Below are positions 26,002 to 34,993 of a stretch of DNA of 64,000 nucleotides, piece by piece. Each line of letters starts with the position of its first letter. Position 1 is the first letter of the stretch. Source of the DNA: Acidobacteria bacterium SCN 69-37 (GTDB lineage: Bacteria; Acidobacteriota; Vicinamibacteria; Vicinamibacterales; SCN-69-37); assembly GCA_001724025.1 (NCBI GenBank), contig MEDJ01000001.1:1-64000 (forward strand), read 5' to 3'. Below the pieces are notes generated by a model, which had not been told where the DNA came from, searched no databases, and was given only the letters and a program-made list of their open reading frames with translations. The translations under genes were made by a program, and so were the position numbers.

Positions 26002-27324
26002 TCAGACCAGATTGAACAGCTCGGAGTGGATTCGGCCGAGCGGTACTCCGAGGGCGCGCAGCGCGCGCTCGCTCGCCTGGATCATGGGCTGGGGGCCGCA
26101 TACGAGGTAGATGCGATCGGAGGGGATCGGCTCCGGCAGATGGCGCGCCAGCAGGTTCGACCGGATGCGACCGGTCTCGCCCGTCCACCCCTCGGGCGGC
26201 TCCTCGAGCACGAAGACGAGTCTCAGATCGAGCGTCTCCGCCATGGCTTCCAGTTCTTCGCGGAACGTGAGTCGTTCCCACGTCCGGTAGGCATAGAACA
26301 GGATGTGCGACCGCCGATCCCCGCGGGCCACGAGCGTCCGAAGCATGCTCATGATCGGGGCGATGCCGATGCCGCCGGCCAGGAACACGTAGCCCTCGGC
26401 CGGCAGCCGGTCGATCGAGAACGCGCCATACGGGGCATCGACCCAGGCGGTCGCGCCGCGCTCGAGATTGCCCACCGTCCGCGTGAAGTCTCCGAGTTCC
26501 TTGATCGTGAACTCCACGCGGCCGGCCGGCAAGCCTGGAGCACTGGCGATGGAGAACGGGTGTTCCTTCATGGCGAACGGTCCGTGGCCAATCGTGAGCC
26601 ACGCGAACTGTCCCGGCTGAAAGGTGAAACCGGAGTGGCCGTCGGGCTCTACCGCCACGGTCCAGGCATCGCCGCGTTCGGCGCGCACATCGGTCACGCG
26701 GAACGGGTGCCGCTTGAGCGTCCAGGGCTTGACCACGCGGACATGAACCAGGACTGCCAGCCACGACAGGGTGATGACCGTCCACAGATGCCGCTTCCAG
26801 GGATCGGCCAGATAGAACCGGATGCTGTGGACGTGCCAGAGCGCCAGCAGCACGGCTCCGGCCGCGAGCGCGCTGTGCATCACGCGCCAGGCGTCGTAGC
26901 TGAGGCGCAGCTTCGCCCGCCAGGTCGAGGAGACGACGATGGTTGTCAGGGCGACGATCGAGAGGACGCCGGCCGTCATGAACCCGGGGGCCGTGAGTGG
27001 GTCGAGATAGATGATGAGCGACGGGTCGTTCACGAACAGGACAACGGGATGGGCGACGACGATCAGGAAGCCAGCTACGGCAGCGTAGCGGTGGAAGTAG
27101 TAGATGATGTCGATGCCGAACGGCGCGGTGGCGCGCTTGAAGCGCGCCGTCAGAAGGAACTGCACGCCCATCATGGTCAGGCCAGCGAAGCCCAGGGCGA
27201 TCGACAGGTCCCACCAGAAGCCCCCGGGCGGCGGCGGCTCGCCCAGGAACAGCACGGCGATCGGCGCGAGGACGAGACCGAGGTAGATCGCGATCCAGAA
27301 CAGTCCCGAGGCCAGGCGTGACAT
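26002..27324 (-). CDS. Ferric-reductase-like membrane flavoprotein (FRD + FNR domains)
   Basis: A 440-residue protein. The N-terminal half is a ferric-reductase-type membrane domain with paired haem His residues (IIYYFHRYAAVAGF, VVAHPVVLF, RVMHSALAA, LWHVHSIRF). The C-terminal half is a ferredoxin-NADP reductase module: FAD site HPFSIASAP, nucleotide site GGIGIAPIMSML and the terminal CGPQPM. It should pass electrons from NAD(P)H across the membrane; with the adjacent cytochrome c it may reduce a periplasmic acceptor. Confidence 0.88.
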   Translation of the reverse strand: MSRLASGLFWIAIYLGLVLAPIAVLFLGEPPPPGGFWWDLSIALGFAGLTMMGVQFLLTARFKRATAPFGIDIIYYFHRYAAVAGFLIVVAHPVVLFVNDPSLIIYLDPLTAPGFMTAGVLSIVALTTIVVSSTWRAKLRLSYDAWRVMHSALAAGAVLLALWHVHSIRFYLADPWKRHLWTVITLSWLAVLVHVRVVKPWTLKRHPFRVTDVRAERGDAWTVAVEPDGHSGFTFQPGQFAWLTIGHGPFAMKEHPFSIASAPGLPAGRVEFTIKELGDFTRTVGNLERGATAWVDAPYGAFSIDRLPAEGYVFLAGGIGIAPIMSMLRTLVARGDRRSHILFYAYRTWERLTFREELEAMAETLDLRLVFVLEEPPEGWTGETGRIRSNLLARHLPEPIPSDRIYLVCGPQPMIQASERALRALGVPLGRIHSELFNLV

Positions 27325-27392
27325 CGCAGCGTCAGTTTACACGGCCGACGCGGCCGCCAGAGCCGCGGCGGCACGGACCATGAGGGCCGCCG

Positions 27393-27995
27393 CTACCGTG
27401 GCGTGAGCGAGATGGTGAGGCCGGTGACCGGCGTCTCACCGTTCAGGAAACGCGCGCACGCCTGCCAGTTGTTGACCTCGTTGATCACTTTCAGGACGAG
27501 GACGTTCTGTCCCGCTACGAGCACGACCGGGATCCGGTTCTCGTCCCTGCTCAACACCCGGGCCTCCTCGTGACTCATGACCTCGATGCCGTTGAGCCAT
27601 GCCTTGCCCTGGTCATTGGTCCCGAGCGCGAGCGTCACGTTCATCGGTGCATCGACGTGCACGTAGGTCACCGCGTAGCCGATGGCGTGTTCACCATTCT
27701 CGCGGTCGAAGGATTCGCGGAAATCGATGAAGTAGCCCTTCGTCTGGTGCGGCCTCCAGGGCATGGGTTCGCCGCCGACAAGCACCGTGGCATCTGGTCG
27801 CGGCTTGACGCCCGCCTCGCCATCGAGTGCGTCGTAGTGCATTTCGTCGGCGCCGGATTCGCCGAGCATCCGGATTGGCGCGAGGACGAGCCAGTTCCGG
27901 ATGAACCCCTCGGCGTCCGGGGTGAAGCTGTCCTGCGCGATCGCGGGCGCCACAGTTGCCGCCAGGATGGCGACGACGAGAAGCGGTGTTCTCAT
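27393..27995 (-). CDS. Exported protein of the WLVL-PI family (paralogue of 37478-38230)
   Basis: A 200-residue secreted protein: signal peptide ending at AIAQ, then FIRNWLVLAPIR and a beta-rich domain with TLALGTNDQGKAWLNGIEVM, VLVAGQNVLVLKVINE and the end CARFLNGETPVTGLT. The WLNG, GxN(V/L)xLxxKV pattern resembles galactose-binding (CBM-like) jelly rolls attached to glycosidases. The protein at 37478-38230 has the same layout. GGAGG precedes the ATG, and the ATG overlaps the upstream BASS gene stop. A ligand-binding function is inferred. Confidence 0.6.
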   Translation of the reverse strand: MRTPLLVVAILAATVAPAIAQDSFTPDAEGFIRNWLVLAPIRMLGESGADEMHYDALDGEAGVKPRPDATVLVGGEPMPWRPHQTKGYFIDFRESFDRENGEHAIGYAVTYVHVDAPMNVTLALGTNDQGKAWLNGIEVMSHEEARVLSRDENRIPVVLVAGQNVLVLKVINEVNNWQACARFLNGETPVTGLTISLTPR

Positions 27996-29029
27996 GGCAT
28001 TTCCTCCGGAAGTGGGGCGAGTTGCCGTGACGCGGCGACATCCTGCGCCGGACGTCCGCGCCACCACGAGGCGAGAATCGCGCCCGACACGTTCATGACC
28101 GTTGCGAAGACGGTGGCCGCAAGCGCCGCCGGTGCACTCTGCAGGACGGTGATGGCCAGTCCGGCCGCCATGCCGGCGTTCTGCATGCCGACCTCGATCG
28201 ACACCGTGCGTGCATCGGCCTCGGGCAGTCCCGCCCCGCGTGCGCCCCAATAGCCGAGGAGGTACCCGCCCGTGTTGTGCAGGATCACGAGCACCACGAT
28301 AGCGGCCGCGGCTTCGAGCAGCTGGTCGCGCGCCGCGGCGGTGAGGATCGCGAGCACCAGGCAGATCGCGCCCATCGACACGACCGGCAGCAGGCGATCG
28401 CGCCACTTCGCGTAGCGCTGCAGTACGTAGTTGGCGATGAAGCCGGCCACGATGGGGAGGATGATGAGCTGGACGATCGACCACATCATCGCGCCGGCGT
28501 CGATCTCGATGTAGGTGCCGGCGAGCAGCGTCATCGCGAGCGGCGTCAGGAACGGCGAGAGCATCGTGGAAATCGACGTCAGCGTGACCGACAGCGCGAC
28601 GTTGCCGCCGGCCAGATACGTGATGACGTTCGAGGCCACGCCTCCGGGCGACGCACCGATGAGGATGATGCCGGCTGCCATGGGACCCGAGAATCCGAAC
28701 GCCATGGCGAGCAGGGCCGCGAGCGACGGCATGATGACGAACTGCAGGCCGGTACCGACCAGCGCGGCTTTCGGCATCTGCGCGACACGGGCGAAGTCGC
28801 GCAGGCTGAGCGTCGTGCCCATCCCGAACATGATGATCTGGATCAGCAGGGGCACGAGGCTCGGCGCGGGGCGCCCGGCCCACTGCCGGAACGCCTGCGG
28901 CCAGACCATGGCCGCCGAAACGAACGCGAGGACCCAGAACGCGAAGGCGAACGCGGAGAAGCGACGTGACCGGCCCGCGAGAATCGCGAGGCCGGTCGTC
29001 AGCGCGACAGCGACGATGCCGACGGTCAC
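27992..29029 (-). CDS. Bile acid:sodium symporter (BASS/SBF) family transporter
   Basis: A 345-residue membrane protein with about ten helices and the SBF signatures: IIMFGMGTTLSLRDFARV, LIGASPGGVASNVITYLAGG and GMQNAGMAAGLA. Relatives import organic acids or steroids with sodium. The GTG start overlaps the PQQ-dehydrogenase stop (GTGA) and its own stop overlaps the next ATG, so the three genes form a tight operon. It may import the substrate or a product of that dehydrogenase. Confidence 0.88.
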   Translation of the reverse strand: MTVGIVAVALTTGLAILAGRSRRFSAFAFAFWVLAFVSAAMVWPQAFRQWAGRPAPSLVPLLIQIIMFGMGTTLSLRDFARVAQMPKAALVGTGLQFVIMPSLAALLAMAFGFSGPMAAGIILIGASPGGVASNVITYLAGGNVALSVTLTSISTMLSPFLTPLAMTLLAGTYIEIDAGAMMWSIVQLIILPIVAGFIANYVLQRYAKWRDRLLPVVSMGAICLVLAILTAAARDQLLEAAAAIVVLVILHNTGGYLLGYWGARGAGLPEADARTVSIEVGMQNAGMAAGLAITVLQSAPAALAATVFATVMNVSGAILASWWRGRPAQDVAASRQLAPLPEEMP

Positions 29030-31137
29030 TCTCCGGCCCCCTGCGGGAGCGCGAAGGCAACATAGACGCCACCGGTCGGCTGCACCCGGCGACCCCCGGC
29101 GGCAATCAGGACGAACTGGCGGCCGTTCTGCTCGTAGGTGATCGGCGTCGCGGTGCCGGCAAACGGCAGCGTCGTCTCCCACAGCAGGGCGCCGGTGTCC
29201 TTGTCGAAGGCGCGGAACTTCTTGTCGAACAGCGTCGCGCCAATGAACAGCAATCCACCGGCGGTCACGACGGGTCCGCCGTAGCTTTCGCTGCCGGTGT
29301 CCTTCATCCCCTGTGCGACCAGCTCGGGATACTCGCCAAACGGCACCTTCCACGAGTACTCGCCTGTGCGCGTGTCGATGGCGTTGAGCGTGCCCCACGG
29401 CATGGCCGTTGCCGGATAACCTTCCGGGTCGACGAACCGGTTATAGCCGGTGAAACGATAGGGCCCGACCTGCGGCGGTGGACCTCCGCGGCGCCCGCCG
29501 CCCGCGCTGGTCACCGCGCCGGCGGTGATGTACTGCAACAGACTCGCAATCGCGGGCTGGCCGAGGTGGCCGAAGCCGTCCATCTGGCCCGCACCTTCGC
29601 GGATGACGGCATTGATCTCTTCGAGGCTGCGCCGGCCGGTGACGCCGACGAGCGACGGCATGTTCGGCGGGTCGCCCTCCAGCTTCTCCCCGTGGCACTC
29701 GGCGCAGTGGGTCCGGTAGAGTTCGCGGCCGTTCGTGTCGGGCGCCGGCGCGTTCTCAACGAGGCTCGTGAACTCCGGCATGTTGCTCACGTTGACGAAG
29801 AAGCGGCCGGTCTCGGGATCGAACGCGCCGCCGCCCCATTCGACGCCACCGTCCATCCCCGGCGAGATCAGGGTGTTCTGGCCGACGGCGAGTGGCGTGA
29901 ACTCGCCGGTGCGCATCGTGCGCAGCGTCTCGACGGCCCAGCGGTTGGCCTCGGGCGTGCGCCGCGTCAGCATCGCCTCGGTCGTCGTCTGGGGCACGAG
30001 CGGCTCGGGCAGCACGGGAATCGGCTGGGTATCGGCTGCGCGTTCGCCCGGGACTTCCGATTGCGGGAACGAGCGGTACTCGATGGGGAAAAGCGGTTCA
30101 CCGGTGACGCGGTTGAACACGAACACCGTACCCTGCTTGGTGGTCTGCACGACGCCCGGCACGTCCTGGCCGTTGCGTCGCACGGTGATGAGCGTCGGCG
30201 GCGACGTGTGGTCCTTGTCCCAGATGTCGTGGCGCACGGTCTGGAAGTGCCAGATCCGCTCACCCGTGGCGGCGTTGATCGCGATGAGGCTGTTGGCGAA
30301 CAGGTTGTCGCCAAGCCGGTCGCCGCCATAGAAGTCGAACGCGGCCGATCCGGTGGGCGCATAGACGATGCCGCGTTCGGCATCGAGCACCAGGCCGGCC
30401 CAGGCGTTGGCCGAGCCGGAATTGGCCCGCGCATCGGCCGGCCAGGTGTCGGCGCCGAAGTCCCCGGGCGCGGGAATCGTGCGGAACGTCCAGCGGATCT
30501 GCCCCGTGCGCACGTCGTAGGCGCGAATGTCGCCGGGGGCCGCCGGCAGACGCTCGGCCGTCGCGCTGCCGATGATGATCAGGTCGCGATAGACGACGCC
30601 GGGACTCGACATGGTGACGTTCAGGGGATTGGCGTCGCGGCCGAGGCCGAGCCGCATGTCGATGCGACCGCCATCGCCGAAGTCCTTCATCACCTCGCCG
30701 GTCTTCGCGTCGAGCGCGTAGAGGAACGTCGAGACGGACGCGAAGACCCGGGCCTCGGTGCCGTTCGACCAGTACGTCACGCCGCGGTTGGGCCCGCGGG
30801 AGGTGAGACCCGAGTCGAACTTCCAGACGAGCGCGCCAGTGGCGGCGTCGAGGGCAATCACGCGGTGACCGGGCGTGTTGGCGTACACGAGACCATCGAC
30901 CATCAATGGCTGAGTCTGCAGGCCGCCCGTTTCGCCGGTGTCGTAGGTCCAGGCCACTTCGAGATTGCGGACGTTCGAGCGGTTGATCTGGGTGAGCGTC
31001 GAGTGCCGCGTACCTTGGTGGCCGCCGTATTCGCGCCAGTCGTGTGGTGGCTGCTGGGCGGCCGATCGCAGGGCGATGGCGGAACTGAAGCAGACCAGGG
31101 CAATCACGGCAGATGTCAGGACGATCCGTCTGGTCAT
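29026..31137 (-). CDS. PQQ-dependent dehydrogenase with inserted cytochrome c domain
   Basis: A 703-residue exported quinohaemoprotein. Propeller repeats begin at HDWREYGGHQGTRHSTL, with NVRNLEVAWTYDTGE, IALDAATGALVWKFD and AINAATGERIWHFQ motifs. A haem c domain is inserted at about residues 475-550 (HCAECHGEKLEG), and the propeller resumes with DTRTGEYSWKVPFGEY. The fold resembles membrane glucose dehydrogenase-type enzymes; the substrate is probably an alcohol or aldose. A linker near residue 545 reads GGGRRGGPPPQ. It stands first in the operon and is divergent from the cupin gene. Confidence 0.9.
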   Translation of the reverse strand: MTRRIVLTSAVIALVCFSSAIALRSAAQQPPHDWREYGGHQGTRHSTLTQINRSNVRNLEVAWTYDTGETGGLQTQPLMVDGLVYANTPGHRVIALDAATGALVWKFDSGLTSRGPNRGVTYWSNGTEARVFASVSTFLYALDAKTGEVMKDFGDGGRIDMRLGLGRDANPLNVTMSSPGVVYRDLIIIGSATAERLPAAPGDIRAYDVRTGQIRWTFRTIPAPGDFGADTWPADARANSGSANAWAGLVLDAERGIVYAPTGSAAFDFYGGDRLGDNLFANSLIAINAATGERIWHFQTVRHDIWDKDHTSPPTLITVRRNGQDVPGVVQTTKQGTVFVFNRVTGEPLFPIEYRSFPQSEVPGERAADTQPIPVLPEPLVPQTTTEAMLTRRTPEANRWAVETLRTMRTGEFTPLAVGQNTLISPGMDGGVEWGGGAFDPETGRFFVNVSNMPEFTSLVENAPAPDTNGRELYRTHCAECHGEKLEGDPPNMPSLVGVTGRRSLEEINAVIREGAGQMDGFGHLGQPAIASLLQYITAGAVTSAGGGRRGGPPPQVGPYRFTGYNRFVDPEGYPATAMPWGTLNAIDTRTGEYSWKVPFGEYPELVAQGMKDTGSESYGGPVVTAGGLLFIGATLFDKKFRAFDKDTGALLWETTLPFAGTATPITYEQNGRQFVLIAAGGRRVQPTGGVYVAFALPQGAGE

Positions 31138-31323
31138 GGCAGGGACTCGATGGATGCGGACGGCCGCGTCGTGTCGACGGCGAGCGGCGTTGACGGTGCC
31201 GTTGCCGGTCGACGCGTTCTCGCTATACGCTGTCGCACACTCAGAGCATCTCGGACCGGCGCGACGTCGTGTCGCGCGCCCGCAGGTGGAACCGGTTCGG
31301 CGCACACGGTGGAGGCAGCTTAC

Positions 31324-32268
31324 ATGAGACGACACGCTCTTGCGATCCTGAAAATGACCCCGGCGGCGCTGGCGCTGGCCGTGGCCGTTGCGCCGGGACG
31401 CCCGTTCGCGCAGCAGACGCCGCTGGCCTCGCGCATCGTGGCGACCGATTCGTCGGCGTATCGGCCGCTCGTGGCCGTGCACGCGGGCGCCGGCAACATG
31501 GCATTTGCCGGCCTGCTCAGTCGCGGTGCGATTGGACCCCATTTCAACTTCCTGCACCGCGGCGAGATCCCGGCCGGCAGCAGCATCGGCCACCACTTCC
31601 ACAACACCGTGGAGGAGATGTTCGTCATCCTCAACGGTGAGGCCCAGTTCACCATCAACGGACGAACCTCGCGCATCCAGGGCCCTGCCGCGGTGGTGTG
31701 CCGGATGGGTGAGTCGCACGCCATCCTCAATTCGGGGACCGAGACGCTGCAGTGGATGAACTTCCAGGCCGCCAGTGTGGCCGGCGTCAGCGACAACTTC
31801 GATCTCGGCGACGACCGGGTCGGCGCCGCCCTCGACGCCATTCCCACGTTCATGAGCGTGCAGCTCGACCGCGCGCTCATTCGTCCGGCTGGCGCGCGCG
31901 GCCGACGCGGTGCGCCGCCACCGACGCCGGCGTCGACCGGGACGATGTCGCGGCGGCTGTTCGCACCGACAGTATTCCGCTCGGCCTGGGCCTACGTCGA
32001 TCACGTCCTCGTCGCACCCGGCGCCACCAGTCCGGAAGTGGCCCATGAATCGGTCGGCGAGGCCTACTACGTGCTGGCCGGCAGCGGCACGGTGAAAGTG
32101 GGCGCCGAGACGGCCCCGGTTGCCCGGTGGAACGCGATCCCGGTCTCGCTCGGCGAGACCAGTTCGTTCACCAATACCGGGACGGAGCCACTCGAGCTGC
32201 TCGTCGTGGCCGTGGCCCGCGACATGGAGACGAAGACCGCGGTGATGCGTGGGGCGGTGCGGCCGTGA
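31324..32268 (+). CDS. Exported bicupin protein
   Basis: A 314-residue secreted protein with two cupin barrels. The first has the metal motif IGHHFHNTVEEMFVILNGE, the second the weaker HESVGEAYYVLAGSGTV. An RG/P-rich linker (ARGRRGAPPPTP) joins them at about residue 200. GGAGG precedes the ATG. The first barrel retains a likely metal site (H, H, E). Divergent from the PQQ dehydrogenase and followed by an ABM-like protein and a lactonase, it may isomerise or cleave an oxidation product; that is inference. Confidence 0.8.
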   Translation: MRRHALAILKMTPAALALAVAVAPGRPFAQQTPLASRIVATDSSAYRPLVAVHAGAGNMAFAGLLSRGAIGPHFNFLHRGEIPAGSSIGHHFHNTVEEMFVILNGEAQFTINGRTSRIQGPAAVVCRMGESHAILNSGTETLQWMNFQAASVAGVSDNFDLGDDRVGAALDAIPTFMSVQLDRALIRPAGARGRRGAPPPTPASTGTMSRRLFAPTVFRSAWAYVDHVLVAPGATSPEVAHESVGEAYYVLAGSGTVKVGAETAPVARWNAIPVSLGETSSFTNTGTEPLELLVVAVARDMETKTAVMRGAVRP

Positions 32269-32305
32269 GGCAGCAGCCCGTCATGGGAAAAGGAGAGGGA
32301 ACACG

Positions 32306-32716
32306 ATGAATCGCAGAGGCATTCTCAAGTCGATGGTTGCGGGCGTTGCCGCGGCAGCGGGTGTCGTCGGTCTGGCACCGGCCGCGCGAGCGAAGACCCG
32401 GCACGTGCGCGTGTACGTCGAGATGGACGTCGACCCGGCGCAGGAGCGCGAGATGCTCGATCTCTTCCACAATCAGTTCGTTCCCGAAGCCGTGAAACAC
32501 GACGGCTACATCCGCGTGAAGCTGCTCAAGCGCCGCACGGTGCTGCAGGGCGAAGCGCCGCCCGCCACCAACTACCGCTTCGAACTCGAGTACGAGAACG
32601 AGGACCTGCGGAAGCAGTGGGCCGCCTCGCCCGGTCACCAGCGTGTGTGGCCGCAGATCGAGAAGTTCATCAAGACCCAGGGCACTTATCCCGTCGTCCT
32701 GTTCGACGAGGCGTGA
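32306..32716 (+). CDS. Tat-exported ABM-like (dimeric alpha/beta barrel) protein
   Basis: A 136-residue protein beginning MNRRGILKSMVAGVAAAAG, a twin-arginine-type signal. The rest (HVRVYVEMDVDPAQEREML, HDGYIRVKLLKRR, NYRFELEYENEDLRKQW) has the strand-helix layout of antibiotic-biosynthesis-monooxygenase-like barrels. GGAGAGG lies upstream. It sits between the cupin and lactonase genes on one transcript. Catalysis cannot be judged from sequence. Confidence 0.65.
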   Translation: MNRRGILKSMVAGVAAAAGVVGLAPAARAKTRHVRVYVEMDVDPAQEREMLDLFHNQFVPEAVKHDGYIRVKLLKRRTVLQGEAPPATNYRFELEYENEDLRKQWAASPGHQRVWPQIEKFIKTQGTYPVVLFDEA

Positions 32717-32730
32717 CGGGGGAGCTTGCG

Positions 32731-33756
32731 ATGCCTGTTCGCCGAGTACTGACACTGTCTCTCATGCTTGCCGTGGCCGGCGGATGCAGCCCGGCCGATG
32801 CGCCACCACCCGCCGATACCGCGCCGGTCGCGACGCCGGCCGGAGTTGGCAGCATCCTGCGGCTCGACCCCGCTTTCGATGCGCTCGTGCCGGGTGATAC
32901 CGCGGTCGAGAAGGTCGCGGGCGGATTCCAGTTCACCGAGGGGCCGCTCTGGCGTCCCGTGGAGAACCGCCTCTGGTTCAGCGACGTGGTCGGCAACGTC
33001 CTGCGTGCCGTGGCGCCCACCGGCGAGGTCGAGGTCCTGTTGGAGAACGCCGGCGGCGACTCCACGGCCCCTGCCGGTTCGTACATCGGCCCGAACGGCC
33101 TGCTCGGCGAGCCGGCCGGGACGGTGCTGATGGCGCAGCACTTCAACCGGCAGATCGTGCGCATCGACGCCGACCGCCGCACCACCACCGTCGTGGACAG
33201 GTTCGAAGGGAAGCGACTGAACAGTCCGAACGATCTGGTGTTCGGTCCGGACGGCGCGCTCTACTTCACCGATCCGCCGTACGGCCTGGTGGGGCAGGAT
33301 GACGATCCGGCGAAGGAACTCGACTTCAACGGCGTGTTTCGCTTCGCCGACGCCCAGCTGACCGCGCTCGTGCGCGATCTCGGCCGGCCCAACGGCATCG
33401 CGTTCTCGCCGGATGGCCGGACGATGTACGTGTCGAACACGGAGGCCACACGCAAGGTGATCATGGCCTACGACGTGACGGCGGACGGTGGCGTTGCCAA
33501 CGGCCGCGTGTTCGTCGACGGCACGGCCGACACGTCCCCCGGCATGCCGGACGGTCTCAAGGTCGACACGCAGGGCAACGTCTACGCGACGATGCCCGGC
33601 GGTGTGTGGGTGGTCGCGCCTGATGGCCGGCACCTGGGAACCATCACGGCACCGGAAGTTGCCGCGAACGTCGGCTGGGGCGACGACGGCCACACGCTCT
33701 ACATCACGGCGGAAACCGGCGTGTACCGCGTGAGGCTGACGGCAGCCGGCTACTGA
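32731..33756 (+). CDS. SMP-30/gluconolactonase-family lipoprotein
   Basis: A 341-residue lipoprotein (lipobox VAGGC) with a six-bladed SMP-30 propeller. Metal-site motifs are visible: FTEGPLW (Glu), NSPNDLVFGPDGALYFTDPP (Asn) and GMPDGLKVD (Asp). Relatives hydrolyse sugar lactones. The natural partner is the PQQ dehydrogenase encoded 1.6 kb away, whose aldose oxidation would give a lactone; this link is inference. Confidence 0.88.
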   Translation: MPVRRVLTLSLMLAVAGGCSPADAPPPADTAPVATPAGVGSILRLDPAFDALVPGDTAVEKVAGGFQFTEGPLWRPVENRLWFSDVVGNVLRAVAPTGEVEVLLENAGGDSTAPAGSYIGPNGLLGEPAGTVLMAQHFNRQIVRIDADRRTTTVVDRFEGKRLNSPNDLVFGPDGALYFTDPPYGLVGQDDDPAKELDFNGVFRFADAQLTALVRDLGRPNGIAFSPDGRTMYVSNTEATRKVIMAYDVTADGGVANGRVFVDGTADTSPGMPDGLKVDTQGNVYATMPGGVWVVAPDGRHLGTITAPEVAANVGWGDDGHTLYITAETGVYRVRLTAAGY

Positions 33757-33765
33757 CGGTGCGCA

Positions 33766-34950
33766 CTACCTGAACAGCAGAGGCGAGAGGTCGCGCAGAT
33801 ACCGGCGCCACACGCGCCAGTGATGCGCGCCCTCCGTCTCCAGGTAGGTGTGCTCGATACCGGCCTTTTCGAGGTTCTGGTGCAGGGCGCTGGCGCCGGC
33901 CAGCGCCGTGTCCTCCTTGCCGCACGCGATCCACAGCAGGTCGATCGCCTCGTTCGTCTTCGCCCTGTCGGCGCCCAGCCGGGCGATGAGCTCGGTGTCG
34001 GCCGGGCTGTTCAGTCCCGCACTCATGACGCCAATCCGGCTGAACGTGTCGAGGTTCTTCAGCCCGAAGCGGCCGGACTGTCCGCCGCCCATCGAGAAGC
34101 CGACGATGGCGCGATGCGTGCGATCCGCCATCGTCCGATACTTCGCGTCGATCATCGGAATGATGTCTTCGAGCAGGTCGCGTTCGTAGAGGCCCGCGTC
34201 GCCGCGCGCCTGTCCGGAGCCCTCGGGCGCAATGCCCGTGCTGTCGCCGTTGATGTGCGCGCCGCCATAACCGAGGGGCATCACGACGAGGAACGGCTCG
34301 ATGGCATTCTGGGCAAGCAGATTGTCGAGAATCTCGTTGGCGCGGCCGTAGCGGTGCCAGGAGTGGTGGTCGTTGGCGAAGCCGTGCAGCAGATACAGCA
34401 CGGGATACCGGCGCGTGGGCGCCTCGTCATAACCGGGGGGCACATAAACCGTCAGCTCGCGCGTCACATCGTTCGACCTGGAGCGGTAGACCAGCGTGCG
34501 CAGTTCGCCGTGCGGCACATCCTGCACGTCGTAGAACGCCGGCGTGTCGCCCGGCACGGTGACGAGGCTCGTCGTCGTGGTCGTGACGTACCCGATCTTG
34601 ACCTGCGGATTGCTCGGATCGGTCAGGCGCACGCCGTCGACGATGAAGAAATAGACGTACATCTCGGGATCGAGCGGGCCGATGGTTGCGGTCCAGGTGC
34701 CGTCGGCGGCCCGCCGCATGGGCGCGTCGGTTCCGAAATCGCCAGAGACCGTCACCGTCCTGGCCTCGGGTGCCTGCAGTCGGAACGTCACGCGGCGATC
34801 GGCGCCGACCTCGGGTGACACGAGGCCCGGTCCGCCGCCGCGGCGTCCCATGCCGGGTTCCTGGGCTCGTGCGCTTCCGGTCATGGGCGACGCCATCACG
34901 ATGGCCGCCACCGCGCTGGCTGTCAGGACTGCACGGACGATTCGTCTCAT
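33766..34950 (-). CDS. Exported esterase (Fes/feruloyl-esterase-like) with N-terminal E-set domain
   Basis: A 394-residue secreted hydrolase. After the signal peptide and a short GMGRRGGGPG stretch comes an Ig-like/CBM48 domain (VTFRLQAPEARTVTVSGDF), then an esterase-D alpha/beta fold: YPVLYLLHGFANDHHSW, nucleophile GFSMGGGQSGRFG and catalytic His in EGAHHW. Such enzymes remove ferulate or acetate from hemicellulose. The ATG at 34950 has GGAG 8 bases upstream. It follows the GH95 gene on the same strand. Confidence 0.88.
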   Translation of the reverse strand: MRRIVRAVLTASAVAAIVMASPMTGSARAQEPGMGRRGGGPGLVSPEVGADRRVTFRLQAPEARTVTVSGDFGTDAPMRRAADGTWTATIGPLDPEMYVYFFIVDGVRLTDPSNPQVKIGYVTTTTTSLVTVPGDTPAFYDVQDVPHGELRTLVYRSRSNDVTRELTVYVPPGYDEAPTRRYPVLYLLHGFANDHHSWHRYGRANEILDNLLAQNAIEPFLVVMPLGYGGAHINGDSTGIAPEGSGQARGDAGLYERDLLEDIIPMIDAKYRTMADRTHRAIVGFSMGGGQSGRFGLKNLDTFSRIGVMSAGLNSPADTELIARLGADRAKTNEAIDLLWIACGKEDTALAGASALHQNLEKAGIEHTYLETEGAHHWRVWRRYLRDLSPLLFR

Positions 34951-34993
34951 GTTCGGCTCTCCATTCTGGGTGGTCGAAAGGACGCGACGGGTG

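Noticed and set aside
29026-32046. Upstream extension of the PQQ dehydrogenase frame to 32046
   Set aside because: The extension is antisense to the cupin gene; the signal peptide begins at 31137.
28966-32268. A 1,100-codon open frame on the plus strand
   Set aside because: Only its last 314 codons (from 31324) encode a cupin; the rest is antisense to the PQQ dehydrogenase and transporter genes and has no recognisable protein.
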